A DNA stretch of 48,893 bases, taken from contig CAYVUV010000286.1 of the NCBI GenBank assembly GCA_964455095.1, forward strand, positions 1 to 48,893, read 5' to 3'. This stretch comes from CAYVUV01 sp964455095. GTDB taxonomy: Bacteria; Desulfobacterota; Binatia; HRBIN30; CADEER01. The translations under genes and the position numbers were made by a program. Numbering within the stretch: the stretch's first letter is position 1; each line of letters starts with the position of its first letter. The notes under the pieces were generated by a model that had not been told where the DNA came from, did not search any database, and saw only the letters and a program-made list of their open reading frames with translations. Positions 1 through 7,988 of the stretch are shown here, piece by piece.

Positions 1-440
1 GGTGGTGTGGGTGAGTACCGGCCAAGACGGTGACAGCAGGGGCGTTTTCGGGCGGCGTTACAACAGCTTAGGGCAAGCCGTGGGCACGGAGTTTCAGGTC
101 AATAGCTTCACGCCGAGCGGTCAGTACCGTCCGGCGGTGGCGGCAGGATCGGACGGAGCCTTCGTCGTCGCGTGGCAGAGCTCAGGCCAGGACGGTGAAT
201 TCGGCGGCGTGTTCGGGAAGCGCTACACCAGCGCTGGGCTGGCGGTGGGCACGGAGTTCCAGGTCAATAGCTACACATGGAACGAACAGGGCTACCCGGC
301 GGTTGCGGCGAGTGCGGACGGTGCCTTTGTGGTGGTGTGGGTGAGTACCGGCCAAGACGGTGACAGCAGGGGCGTTTTCGGGCGGCGTTACAACAGCGTA
401 GGGCAAGCCGTGGGCACGGAGTTCCAGGTCAACAGCTACA
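1..440 (+). repeat. Near-identical 330-bp-period duplication inside the repeat gene
   Basis: Bases 1-100 recur at 331-430 with only two mismatches (positions 68 and 94); beyond that the similarity falls to the ordinary level of the protein repeat. The 330-bp period equals two 55-residue units, so a two-unit block seems to have been copied recently. Confidence 0.85.
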
Positions 441-1693
441 CGCAGCAGAATCAGTTCCGGCCGGCGGTCGCAGTTGGAGTGGGGGGGGATTTCGTCGTCG
501 TGTGGCAGAGCTACGGCCAAGGATTCAGCGTATTTGGCAAGCGCTACGATAGCGCGGGGCAGGTGGTGGGCGCGGAGTTTCAGGTCAATAGCTACACCCT
601 AGTCCAGAAGTTCAGCCCTAAGGCGGCAGCGGGACCGGACGGCAGCTTCGTGGTAACTTGGGGCAGCTTTTTCCAGGACGGTTTCAGCATTGGTGTTTTC
701 GCCCAGCGGTTTGGCGAGCCGCCCACCGCTACGAACACGCCAACGGCGACCCCGACGGACACGCCGACAGCGACCCCAACGGACACGCCAACCGAGACGC
801 CGACCGACACTCCAACGGACACGCCAACCGAGACGCCGACTGACACTCCAACGACCACCCCGACTGAGACACCGACCGAAACTCCCACGCACACGCCGAC
901 GGCGACCCCGACTGAAACCCCGACCGCCACGCCGACGGAAACTCCAACTGAGACTCCGACCGACACGCCAACCGACACCCCGACCGAGACACCGACCGAG
1001 ACGCCAACTCACACTGCGACGGCGACTCCCACTGAGACACCGACCGACACACCGACGGCGACCCCGACTGACACTCCCACCGATACCCCGACCATCACGC
1101 CGACCTGGACGCCGACCCGCACGCCAACGGCGACTCCGACCCGGACTCCAACCGCCACGCCGACGATCACCCCGACGTCCACTCCGACCAACACGCCGAC
1201 GATGACGCCGACGTCCACGCCGACGCGGACCCCAACGGCCACACCCACGATCACTCCGACGCGCACCCTGACCAACACGCCGACCATCACCCCGACGCCA
1301 ACTCCCGCGGCGCCGGTGCTCGAGACCGGCCTCGCTCCCGGCGACGACAACGTCGCGGGCACCGGGCGGCCGAATCGCGGCCCGACGTGCATTCAGATCT
1401 ACGAGGTCGGACCCAACCACGTCGTCGACGTCCCGCCCCCCGACGACGAGCTTCTCGGCCAGGGCGGCACCGATGCGGGCGGCAACTTCTCCATCATGCT
1501 GACCCGCCCGCTGCTGGCGGGCGACGTGATCTACGCCATCGACGTCTGCGACGATCCGCCGCTCGCCGGCGCACTGCTGCTCATCTTCGACCCCGCTGCG
1601 GCGCCGGTGCTGTCCGCGCCCATGGTCGCCGCAGGCATCGGCATCCTCGGCCTCGTCGGCCTCCTCGCCATGGGCCGCCTCAGACGGGAGTGA
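1..1693 (+). CDS. GTEFQVN-repeat surface protein with Thr-Pro stalk and C-terminal membrane tail (5' partial)
   Basis: The reading frame is open at the window start, so the N-terminus and any signal peptide are missing. About 563 residues are visible. Residues 1-238 are tandem ~55-residue units, each with a GTEFQVNS-type core, a PAVAAG.DG.FVV.W strand pair and a GVFG.RY segment, probably a propeller or beta-solenoid. Residues ~240-436 are almost pure Thr-Pro with variable third residues, a likely extended, perhaps glycosylated, stalk. A compact domain with two Cys follows, then a hydrophobic C-terminal helix ending in basic residues (GRLRRE), like a tripartite sorting tail. The next gene is a paralogue without stalk or tail. 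Function is unknown; an exposed anchored surface protein is inferred. No sortase-like processing gene is in the window. Confidence 0.75.
   Translation, partial: VVWVSTGQDGDSRGVFGRRYNSLGQAVGTEFQVNSFTPSGQYRPAVAAGSDGAFVVAWQSSGQDGEFGGVFGKRYTSAGLAVGTEFQVNSYTWNEQGYPAVAASADGAFVVVWVSTGQDGDSRGVFGRRYNSVGQAVGTEFQVNSYTQQNQFRPAVAVGVGGDFVVVWQSYGQGFSVFGKRYDSAGQVVGAEFQVNSYTLVQKFSPKAAAGPDGSFVVTWGSFFQDGFSIGVFAQRFGEPPTATNTPTATPTDTPTATPTDTPTETPTDTPTDTPTETPTDTPTTTPTETPTETPTHTPTATPTETPTATPTETPTETPTDTPTDTPTETPTETPTHTATATPTETPTDTPTATPTDTPTDTPTITPTWTPTRTPTATPTRTPTATPTITPTSTPTNTPTMTPTSTPTRTPTATPTITPTRTLTNTPTITPTPTPAAPVLETGLAPGDDNVAGTGRPNRGPTCIQIYEVGPNHVVDVPPPDDELLGQGGTDAGGNFSIMLTRPLLAGDVIYAIDVCDDPPLAGALLLIFDPAAAPVLSAPMVAAGIGILGLVGLLAMGRLRRE
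720..1311 (+). repeat. Thr-Pro codon repeat tract
   Basis: About 590 bases of alternating Thr and Pro codons with interspersed Asp, Glu, Asn, Ala, Arg, Ile and His codons. Third positions vary, so the amino-acid pattern is kept while the DNA is not a simple microsatellite. Open frames on the other strand here are low-complexity artefacts. Confidence 0.9.
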
Positions 1694-1712
1694 TTGCGCA
1701 CTCCCACGCGGG

Positions 1713-1734
1713 CTCAGCTCTCGATTGAGCTGAG
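1713..1734 (+). terminator. Hairpin after the first repeat-protein gene
   Basis: A perfect 8-bp stem (CTCAGCTC / GAGCTGAG) with a 6-base loop lies 20 bases after the stop codon. It has no T-run, so it may be a terminator of the GC-rich type or only an mRNA-stabilising hairpin. Confidence 0.4.
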
Positions 1735-1758
1735 TCACTTGCCGCGGGGACTCCGGTT

Positions 1759-1923
1759 CCCTCTCCCGGATTGGGAGAGGGCCAGGGTGAGGGGGATTCA
1801 ACAATCTTCTTCCACAGCCTTCTGCTCGCTCGCATACCTTGCGGTGCGCGTGCTGCAGGCGGAGCGTGAGGTTGGGAGAGTCTTGATCCCCCTCACCCAA
1901 CCCTCTCCCAGTCCGGGAGAGGG
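1759..1923. repeat. Paired inverted hairpin repeat element, copy A
   Basis: Two 9-bp perfect stems, CCCTCTCCC / GGGAGAGGG, lie at 1759-1781 and 1901-1923. Each is next to a GTGAGGGGGAT-type flank (1787-1797) or its inverse (1887-1895), so the two modules face each other across ~105 bp. The layout recurs at 8892-9044. It resembles a REP/BIME pair or a small non-autonomous element. This fills most of the 324-base gap between the two repeat-protein genes; I see no gene in it. Confidence 0.7.
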
Positions 1924-2017
1924 CTCGGAGGCTGAATTGAGTTGACACCTCCGACACGCCCATCCAAAGCTGACGCCAGCGGATCGCATCGGTCCGCTCC
2001 ACGTGAAGGAGCAAGAC

Positions 2018-3745
2018 ATGAGGATCCGCACCGCGATGGCCGTCGCTCTGCTGCTGTCGCCGCTCGGCGCCGCCGCGCAGTTGGTGGGCAGCGAGTTCCA
2101 GGTCAATCGCTACACGATCAATGCGCAGAACCGTCCGGCGGTGGCGGCGGGAGCGGACGGCGCCTTCGTCGTGGTGTGGGCCAGCGACGGTCAGGACGGC
2201 GACAACCGCGGCGTCTTCGGCCAGCGCTTCGACAACGCTGGTCAGGCGGCGGGCACGGAGTTTCAGGTCAGTACCTACACGGTCAGCTACCAGTTTTTCC
2301 CCACCGCGGCGGCCGGCGCGGATGGCGCCTTCGTGGTGGCGTGGCAGAGCTACCAGGGCAACGGCGGATACGAAATCTTCGCACAGCGTTTCGACAACGG
2401 CGGCGCCGCGGTGGGCACGGAGTTTCGGGTCAACAGCTACACGGCGAGCTACCAGATCCTCCCGGCGGCGGCAGCGACCGCCAACGGGGCCTTCGTCGTG
2501 GTGTGGATCAGCTCGTATCAGGATGGTGACTATTCCGGTGTGTTCGGGCAGCGCTACGACAGCGCGGGGCAGGCCGCCGGGACGGAGTTCCAAGTCACTA
2601 CCTATACGATCGGCGCCCAGTTCTTCCCGGCAATTGGAATGGCAGCGGATGGCGCCTTCGTCGCGACCTGGACCAGCGGCGTTCAGGACGCCGACGGCCC
2701 TGGTGTGTTCGCCCGCCGCTACGACAGCGCCGGTCAGTCCATCGCCGCCGAGTTTCAGGTCAACACCTATACGCTGGGTACTCAATTCCTTTCGGCTGTG
2801 GCGACCGCAGTCGACGGGACCTTCGTCGTCGCCTGGAGCAGCGACCAGGACGGCAGCAACTCGGGCGTCTTCGCGCGTCGGTACGACAGCGCGGGACTGC
2901 CGGTGGGCAGCGAGTTTCAGGTCAATAGTTTCACGCAAGGCGTCCAGAACTACCCGGCTGTCGCCATCGGGACGGATGGGGCCTTTGCAGTGACCTGGCA
3001 GCACGATTACACCTCCGGCGAGGTGCACGCGCAACACTACGACAGCGAAGGGCAGGCCGTGGGGACGGAGTTTCAGGTCAACACCTATACGCTGAACGTG
3101 CAGACGAGTCCGGCGATCGCGGTCGGTGCCGCCGGCTCCTTCACTGTGGTTTGGCAGAGCGTCGGACAGGACGGTGACTCCAACGGCGTCTTCGGGCAGC
3201 GAATCACCCAGCCGCCCACGGGGAGTTGCCCGGCGACTCCGTCCGCAACTTGTGTCAATTCGATCAAGGCGCAGCTGCAGCTCAAGCTCAACGCGAGCGA
3301 CACCAAGGACAAGCTGAAGTGGAAGTTCAGCGGCGGCCCACTGTTGGGGCAGGGCGATTTCGGCGATCCGACGACGACGGCGACCTACGCGCTGTGCCTC
3401 TATGACGACGGCGCGCTCAAGGCCGAGCTCGAGGTGGGCCCGAGCAACACGCTCTGGGCCCCGGTCGGCACCAAGGGGTATCAGTACAAGGATCCAAACG
3501 GCAGCGCCGCTGGTGTCACCAAGTTGAAGCTGCTCGGCGGTGACGCCGGCAAGTCGAAAGTGCAGCTCAAGGGCAAGGGCGCCAACCTGCCGATGCCGAC
3601 GCCGGTGAGCGGGATGCGTTTCTTCGCGCAGACCAGCGCCGTCGTCGCCCAGCTGCGCGAGGCCAACGGCGACTGCTACCAGAGCGCGTTCACCGACACC
3701 GAGACGTCGAAGAACGACGGCGTGCAGTACAAGGCAAAGAAGTAG
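2018..3745 (+). CDS. Secreted GTEFQVN-repeat protein with conserved C-terminal domain
   Basis: 575 residues. The start is ATG 2018 because an AAGGAG ribosome site (2007-2012) sits 5 bases upstream; a GTG at 2003 is less likely. Residues 1-21 are a signal peptide ending GAAAQ. Seven ~55-residue units with an EFQV core follow to about residue 400, paralogous to those of the preceding gene. Residues ~412-575 form a separate Lys-rich domain with paired Cys and a TTTATYALCLYDD segment; I recall similar ends on secreted proteins of uncultured deltaproteobacterial-type genomes, but know no function. There is no Thr-Pro stalk and no hydrophobic tail, so the product is probably released or bound non-covalently. 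Function unknown. Confidence 0.8.
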   Translation: MRIRTAMAVALLLSPLGAAAQLVGSEFQVNRYTINAQNRPAVAAGADGAFVVVWASDGQDGDNRGVFGQRFDNAGQAAGTEFQVSTYTVSYQFFPTAAAGADGAFVVAWQSYQGNGGYEIFAQRFDNGGAAVGTEFRVNSYTASYQILPAAAATANGAFVVVWISSYQDGDYSGVFGQRYDSAGQAAGTEFQVTTYTIGAQFFPAIGMAADGAFVATWTSGVQDADGPGVFARRYDSAGQSIAAEFQVNTYTLGTQFLSAVATAVDGTFVVAWSSDQDGSNSGVFARRYDSAGLPVGSEFQVNSFTQGVQNYPAVAIGTDGAFAVTWQHDYTSGEVHAQHYDSEGQAVGTEFQVNTYTLNVQTSPAIAVGAAGSFTVVWQSVGQDGDSNGVFGQRITQPPTGSCPATPSATCVNSIKAQLQLKLNASDTKDKLKWKFSGGPLLGQGDFGDPTTTATYALCLYDDGALKAELEVGPSNTLWAPVGTKGYQYKDPNGSAAGVTKLKLLGGDAGKSKVQLKGKGANLPMPTPVSGMRFFAQTSAVVAQLREANGDCYQSAFTDTETSKNDGVQYKAKK

Positions 3746-3747
3746 AT

Positions 3748-3783
3748 CGCGTCCGCCCGCTCGCGATCGAGCGGGCGGACGCG
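3748..3783. terminator. Bidirectional hairpin terminator between convergent genes
   Basis: A perfect 16-bp inverted repeat (3748-3763 with 3768-3783) and a CGAT loop lies 2 bases after one stop codon and 8 bases before the convergent stop. No T-run on either side. The position and perfect pairing make a shared terminator the best reading. Confidence 0.75.
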
Positions 3784-3791
3784 GTTCGCGC

Positions 3792-6700
3792 TCACTCGTC
3801 GTTCTTGTCGAAGACGTCGATGACCAGTCGCGCGGTGTCGTTGCGCGTGTCGACCTCGCCGCCCGGTCCGGTGGCAGAGATCAACGCGATGCAGCGCGCC
3901 GGCGATTTCGGCCCCGCTGCCTTGAAGGCTGCCGGGTCGATGCTCAACGAGATGACGGGCTTTCCTTTCGCCCCACCGCCGACGACGTCGTCGGTTTGAA
4001 TCCCACCCGTAGTGGAATCGGCATCCACCACGCTGATCGTCCCCGGTGGACAGGTGCCGTCGCTCGCCGTGACGGTGACCAGATGCCCGCCGACTTCCGG
4101 CGCCGGCAGGATGTCGGCGTTGATCGTCGATCCCTTGATGTCCTTCGCGACCGTTCCGCCGCCGTCGGCGATCTTGATCTTGACCGGCTTGAGAAGGCCC
4201 ATCACGGTCTCGTGACTGGTCGCCACGCCCGCATCACTGCCGTCGTAGAGATCCACGTCGATGGTCACCGTGTTGTTCGCCTGCGTTGGGTCGTCGGCAT
4301 CGGACACCCCAACCGTCGACGCCGCGAACGTGAGGGCGCACCGCACCGGCGCCTTGGCATTGATGCCGTTCACCGCCGGCGCCGCGACGGCCAGCACCAC
4401 CACCGCTTTGGCCTTCTTGCCGCCGGCGAGCGTGACGGTGGGCTGCGGGCCGCCGGTGTCGCCGTCGAAATCCGGTTCCGTCACCGTGCCGCCCGGACAG
4501 TCGGTGCTGGCGGCGAGCGCGATGGCGTGGCCCGGCACTTCGTCCTTCGAGTCGCCGTTGAGCACGGTGACCTTCAACTCCTTGCTGATCCCGGCTGCGG
4601 TGAGCTTGAGCGCCAGCGGTTTCAGCGCGCGCACCACCGTGTCATGCGTCCGCACGGCGGCCGCCCAGGTGCTCGCCGTCGTCGTCAACACCACCACGCG
4701 CACGTCGTCAGTGGCCAACACCTCGCGCAGGGCGACGCAGGGATCCGGCGATGCCTGACCAGACGGGCCGGTGCAATCGGGCACCAGGCCGCCATCCTTG
4801 AACACCGCGACCTCGGCCGCCGCCAGCCCGAGCGGAATGACGGAGGCATCGAGGACGAACTGGATGTGCAGCGGGTCGGCTGCCGAGGTCGCCGCGGGCG
4901 CTTCGATGTGAAAGACCATGCCGAGCGTGGCGTAGCCGTTCTGTTGCGGTGCCTGACTGGGCAGCTTTGATATGCTGACGTCGCCACCGGTCGGCGTCGT
5001 CACCGACGCCTGCGCCGGGTAGGCGGCCGTGGCGCCGCCGATCACATCGGTGGTGACCGTTTCATTCGGTCCAACCGACTCCGCGACGGTGAACGGCGTG
5101 AACGTGCAGTTCACCTGGCAACCATCGCCGTCGAGCGCATTGCCGTCGTCGCACTGCTCGCCCGTCGTGCGCACGCCGTTGCCGCAGCCGGTCGGCGCGC
5201 AGTTGGCGTCGCAGCCGTCGCCGCTGACCGCGTTGCCGTCGTCGCAGGTCTCGCCGGCGGTGACGACGTTGTTGCCGCACGCCGTCGGCCGGCAATTGTC
5301 GTCGCAGCCATCGCCGCTGACCAGGTTGCCGTCGTCGCAGATCTCGCCGGCGGTGACGAGACCGTTGCCGCAGGCGGTCGGCCGGCAGTTGGCGTCGCAG
5401 CCGTCGCCGCTGACCACGTTGTTGTCGTCGCAGATCTCGCCGCCGCCGACGCTGCCGTTACCACAGCCGAGCAGGGTGCAGTCGGACTCGCACCCGTCGC
5501 CGTTGGTCGGATTGCCGTCGTCGCAGGCCTCGGCGCCGGCGGCGATGCCGTTGCCGCAGGCCGGGACGGTGCAGTTCGTGTCGCAGCTGTCGCCGTTGAC
5601 CAGATTGCCGTCGTCGCACGCTTCGGCGCCGGCGGCGATGCCGTTGCCGCACGCCGGCAGCGTGCAGTTGTTGTCGCAGGTGTCACCGTTGATGGCATTG
5701 CCGTCGTCGCACTCCTCGGCGCCGCCCGCGATGGCGTTGCCGCAGACGCTGAAGGTGCAGTTGCTGTCGCAGCCGTCGCCTTCGCTCGCATTGCCGTCGT
5801 CACACGCCTCGGCGCCGGCGGCGATGCCGTTGCCGCACGCCGGCAGCGTGCAGTTGTTGTCGCAGCCGTCGCCGTTGGTGCGATTGCCGTCGTCGCACTG
5901 CTCCCCGGCATCGACGTCGCCGTCGTAGCAGGGCGTCGCGCTGCCGTTCGGGAAGAGGCGCCATATGAAGGCGTCGTAGTCGGTGTTCACCTGCACCTGG
6001 CGGAAGATGCTGCCGACGGCGGTGATGATGTCGGCGCTGTCGATGGTCAAGGAGCCGACACTCACCCAGTTCTCCGCGTTGGCGTTGGCGAGGAACGCGC
6101 CGCCGGTGGTGTCGGTCGGGCGGCGGCTCCACACCGTGCTGCCGGTGGAGGGATTCAGCTTGGTCATGACCGGGTCCGCCCGCTGGCCGCTGGGGAACTG
6201 CGCCGCCCACAAGCGCAGCAGCACCACCGGGCTGCCCGTCGAATCGAGGCGAATGCCTTCGACGCCGTCGCCCGCCGGCGGTGAGGTGCCAGTGAACTCT
6301 CGCCGCCATACTTCGGTTCCCAGCCCGGCCGTCAATCTGACCACCACGGCGTCATTGTCGAAGGCGGACGGCCCACTGCTGAGGTTGGACAGCGTGCCGG
6401 ACGCATAGACGTCGCCGCTCGCATCGATCGCGAGCGCACCCCCGCCGTTGTCCGGACCGGGCCAGTCGGTCGTCCCGCGCGCCGTGTACCGCCACAACTC
6501 GCTACCGCTCGCCGCCGCCAACTTGAGCACTGCGAGCTCGCCGATGCCGTCGAGCGCGCGGATCTTGCCGCCGACGACGACGTCGTCAGAGGCCGTCAGC
6601 GCAATCGGGCCCAGGCCATTCCCTTCCCCCGGGCCCCCCGGTGAGGTGAGCGTGTAGGTCCACTGCAGCGCACCATTGCCGGCAGCCAACCGCACGACCT

Positions 6701-7409
6701 TCTCCAGTCCCGAGCCGACGCCGACGACGAACACATCGCCCGTCGAGCCGATGGCGAAGAATCCAGCGCTGCTCAGGCCGACTGATGCGAGGGACTTGCT
6801 CCAGATCTCCGCGCCGGTGATTTCGTCCAGCGCCACGACCCTCCCCGTGGCGCCGCTGTGGAAGAGTGCCAACACCGACCCGCCGTGCAGCGCCAGCGCG
6901 GCCGCCCCGGAGAGGAAGTCGGGCCCGTAGGTCCACACCGGCGCCCCGGTCGCGCCGGAGTATCGGACAATGATGTGGCTGGCGGGAGCGGGGAACACCT
7001 TGCAGACGCCGGCGCCGATCAGATCGCCGGACGCCGTCGCCTCGAGGAGGCCGACACCGCCCAGGTGGCACTGCCCCTGCGGGAAGAAGGGATCCATCTG
7101 TGTGTACTGGGGTGGCACGGTGATGGGGATGTTGCGCCACACCTCGCTGCCGTCGGCGCCGGAGAGTTTCACCACTCCGGCACTGGCGACCTCGCCGAGC
7201 TCGCGAAAGGATCCGCCGATGACGATGTCGCCAGGGGGGACGATCGCCACCGAGGCGGCGCCGTCGCCGAGGCCGCCGCAGCCATTCGGCGAGCAGGGGC
7301 CGGCCTCGTCGATTGCACCGTCGACGTAGAGCTCGACCCCCGCGACCACCCGCGGCAGGACCGCGGTGAGGAGGCAGATCAGGGGGAGTACCAAGCGTGC
7401 GTTTCGCAT
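3792..7409 (-). CDS. Large secreted protein: PQQ-like propeller plus nine DUF4215 Cys-rich repeats
   Basis: 1205 residues from ATG 7409; a longer frame to 7505 exists, but MRNARLVLPLICLL is a clear signal peptide and AAAGGTGAGA precedes it. Residues ~30-485 contain repeated SG(A/S).GSEVWR-type strands typical of PQQ-like beta-propellers. Residues ~494-770 hold nine Cys-rich repeats of the form CGNGxxxxGExCDDGNxxxGDGCxxxC (DUF4215), an extracellular disulphide-bonded module common in Myxococcota and related secreted proteins. The rest holds two ~130-residue related modules (LKPLALKL and LKPVKIKI starts) with beta-sandwich character. No haem or catalytic motif is seen. Exported structural or binding role inferred. 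It converges with the upstream repeat-protein gene. Confidence 0.85.
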   Translation of the reverse strand: MRNARLVLPLICLLTAVLPRVVAGVELYVDGAIDEAGPCSPNGCGGLGDGAASVAIVPPGDIVIGGSFRELGEVASAGVVKLSGADGSEVWRNIPITVPPQYTQMDPFFPQGQCHLGGVGLLEATASGDLIGAGVCKVFPAPASHIIVRYSGATGAPVWTYGPDFLSGAAALALHGGSVLALFHSGATGRVVALDEITGAEIWSKSLASVGLSSAGFFAIGSTGDVFVVGVGSGLEKVVRLAAGNGALQWTYTLTSPGGPGEGNGLGPIALTASDDVVVGGKIRALDGIGELAVLKLAAASGSELWRYTARGTTDWPGPDNGGGALAIDASGDVYASGTLSNLSSGPSAFDNDAVVVRLTAGLGTEVWRREFTGTSPPAGDGVEGIRLDSTGSPVVLLRLWAAQFPSGQRADPVMTKLNPSTGSTVWSRRPTDTTGGAFLANANAENWVSVGSLTIDSADIITAVGSIFRQVQVNTDYDAFIWRLFPNGSATPCYDGDVDAGEQCDDGNRTNGDGCDNNCTLPACGNGIAAGAEACDDGNASEGDGCDSNCTFSVCGNAIAGGAEECDDGNAINGDTCDNNCTLPACGNGIAAGAEACDDGNLVNGDSCDTNCTVPACGNGIAAGAEACDDGNPTNGDGCESDCTLLGCGNGSVGGGEICDDNNVVSGDGCDANCRPTACGNGLVTAGEICDDGNLVSGDGCDDNCRPTACGNNVVTAGETCDDGNAVSGDGCDANCAPTGCGNGVRTTGEQCDDGNALDGDGCQVNCTFTPFTVAESVGPNETVTTDVIGGATAAYPAQASVTTPTGGDVSISKLPSQAPQQNGYATLGMVFHIEAPAATSAADPLHIQFVLDASVIPLGLAAAEVAVFKDGGLVPDCTGPSGQASPDPCVALREVLATDDVRVVVLTTTASTWAAAVRTHDTVVRALKPLALKLTAAGISKELKVTVLNGDSKDEVPGHAIALAASTDCPGGTVTEPDFDGDTGGPQPTVTLAGGKKAKAVVVLAVAAPAVNGINAKAPVRCALTFAASTVGVSDADDPTQANNTVTIDVDLYDGSDAGVATSHETVMGLLKPVKIKIADGGGTVAKDIKGSTINADILPAPEVGGHLVTVTASDGTCPPGTISVVDADSTTGGIQTDDVVGGGAKGKPVISLSIDPAAFKAAGPKSPARCIALISATGPGGEVDTRNDTARLVIDVFDKNDE
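5105..5925 (-). repeat. Nine-copy DUF4215 coding repeat
   Basis: Tandem ~90-base units encode CDDGN...GDGC cores. Copies 2, 4 and 5 (near 5830, 5650 and 5540) share an almost identical CGNGIAAGAEACDDGN, suggesting recent internal duplication. Copy 6 has CDDNN instead of CDDGN. Confidence 0.85.
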
Positions 7410-7988
7410 CGAAGTCTCACCTTTCCTTTCGCTGTCAGGGGCCGGCGAACCCCCACGGCTCGCCGTGTGCACCGCTGCTCGCGTACACATCTCGATGCGT
7501 AACAATCGACGGAACAGGTGTTCACTCGCAGACGGTCAACTGTCGGGGAACGCGGATCGGCTCTGGTTTCCCCCTTTGGCAAAGGGGGGATTCGGCGTCC
7601 GGCGGGGGCGGCATGAAACCTGTACCCCGCGCGCGGCATCGATCCTGCCGATGTCGATTCGAGCGCATAGGTCGCGACAGCGACGCCCGTACGGGCCAGA
7701 CCCGGGGCAACGAGCATGACCCTCGAGATGCGCAGGGCCGCTTGGCGCGGCGTGGACGGGCGCCTGGTCGAGCACCGTGCGGCGCGCGCGGCCTCGCTCC
7801 CGCCGGCGAACCAGCCGGTGCCCGAGCGCGCCGATGTCGCCGCGCGGCCAGCGCCCCCGCGCGCTGGCGGCGCGCTCCGCGCCCGCTCCTTCGATCCGCA
7901 GTCCTGATTCGGGTGGGGCCGTGGTTGCATGGCCGCGGCAATGGCTTCACTATCGGCGCGACGGCACCGCACTCGGGAGGATGGCGTG
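7410..7988. other. Intergenic region without a convincing gene
   Basis: 579 bases between divergent genes. Short frames exist on both strands (for example 7716-7907 plus, 63 residues, Ala/Arg-rich) but none has a good ribosome site or a recognisable product. A CCCCCTTT-GGC-AAAGGGGG palindrome lies at 7570-7588. Promoters for both flanking genes should be here, but I cannot place them with confidence. Confidence 0.5.
7570..7588. repeat. CCCCCTTT/AAAGGGGG palindrome
   Basis: Perfect 8-bp stem with a GGC loop. This is the sort of short intergenic palindrome found dispersed in many high-GC genomes. Only one copy is in the window. Confidence 0.5.

Noticed and set aside
592..1392. Val-rich or Ser/Arg-rich open frames opposite the Thr-Pro tract
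   Set aside because: They only mirror the ACN-CCN codon repeat of the plus-strand gene; no start signal or recognisable domain.
599..3037. 812-residue minus-strand open frame covering both repeat-protein genes
   Set aside because: Arg/His/Ala-rich shadow that crosses intergenic hairpins and contains the palindrome-derived NPPHPGPLP peptide.
5105..5925. Tandem ~90-bp repeats considered as a CRISPR array
   Set aside because: They are in-frame DUF4215 coding repeats with no constant repeat/variable spacer pattern.
7716..7907. 63-residue plus-strand frame in the 7.4-8.0 kb gap
   Set aside because: Ala/Arg-rich, no ribosome site and no family likeness; competing frames of equal quality exist on the other strand.
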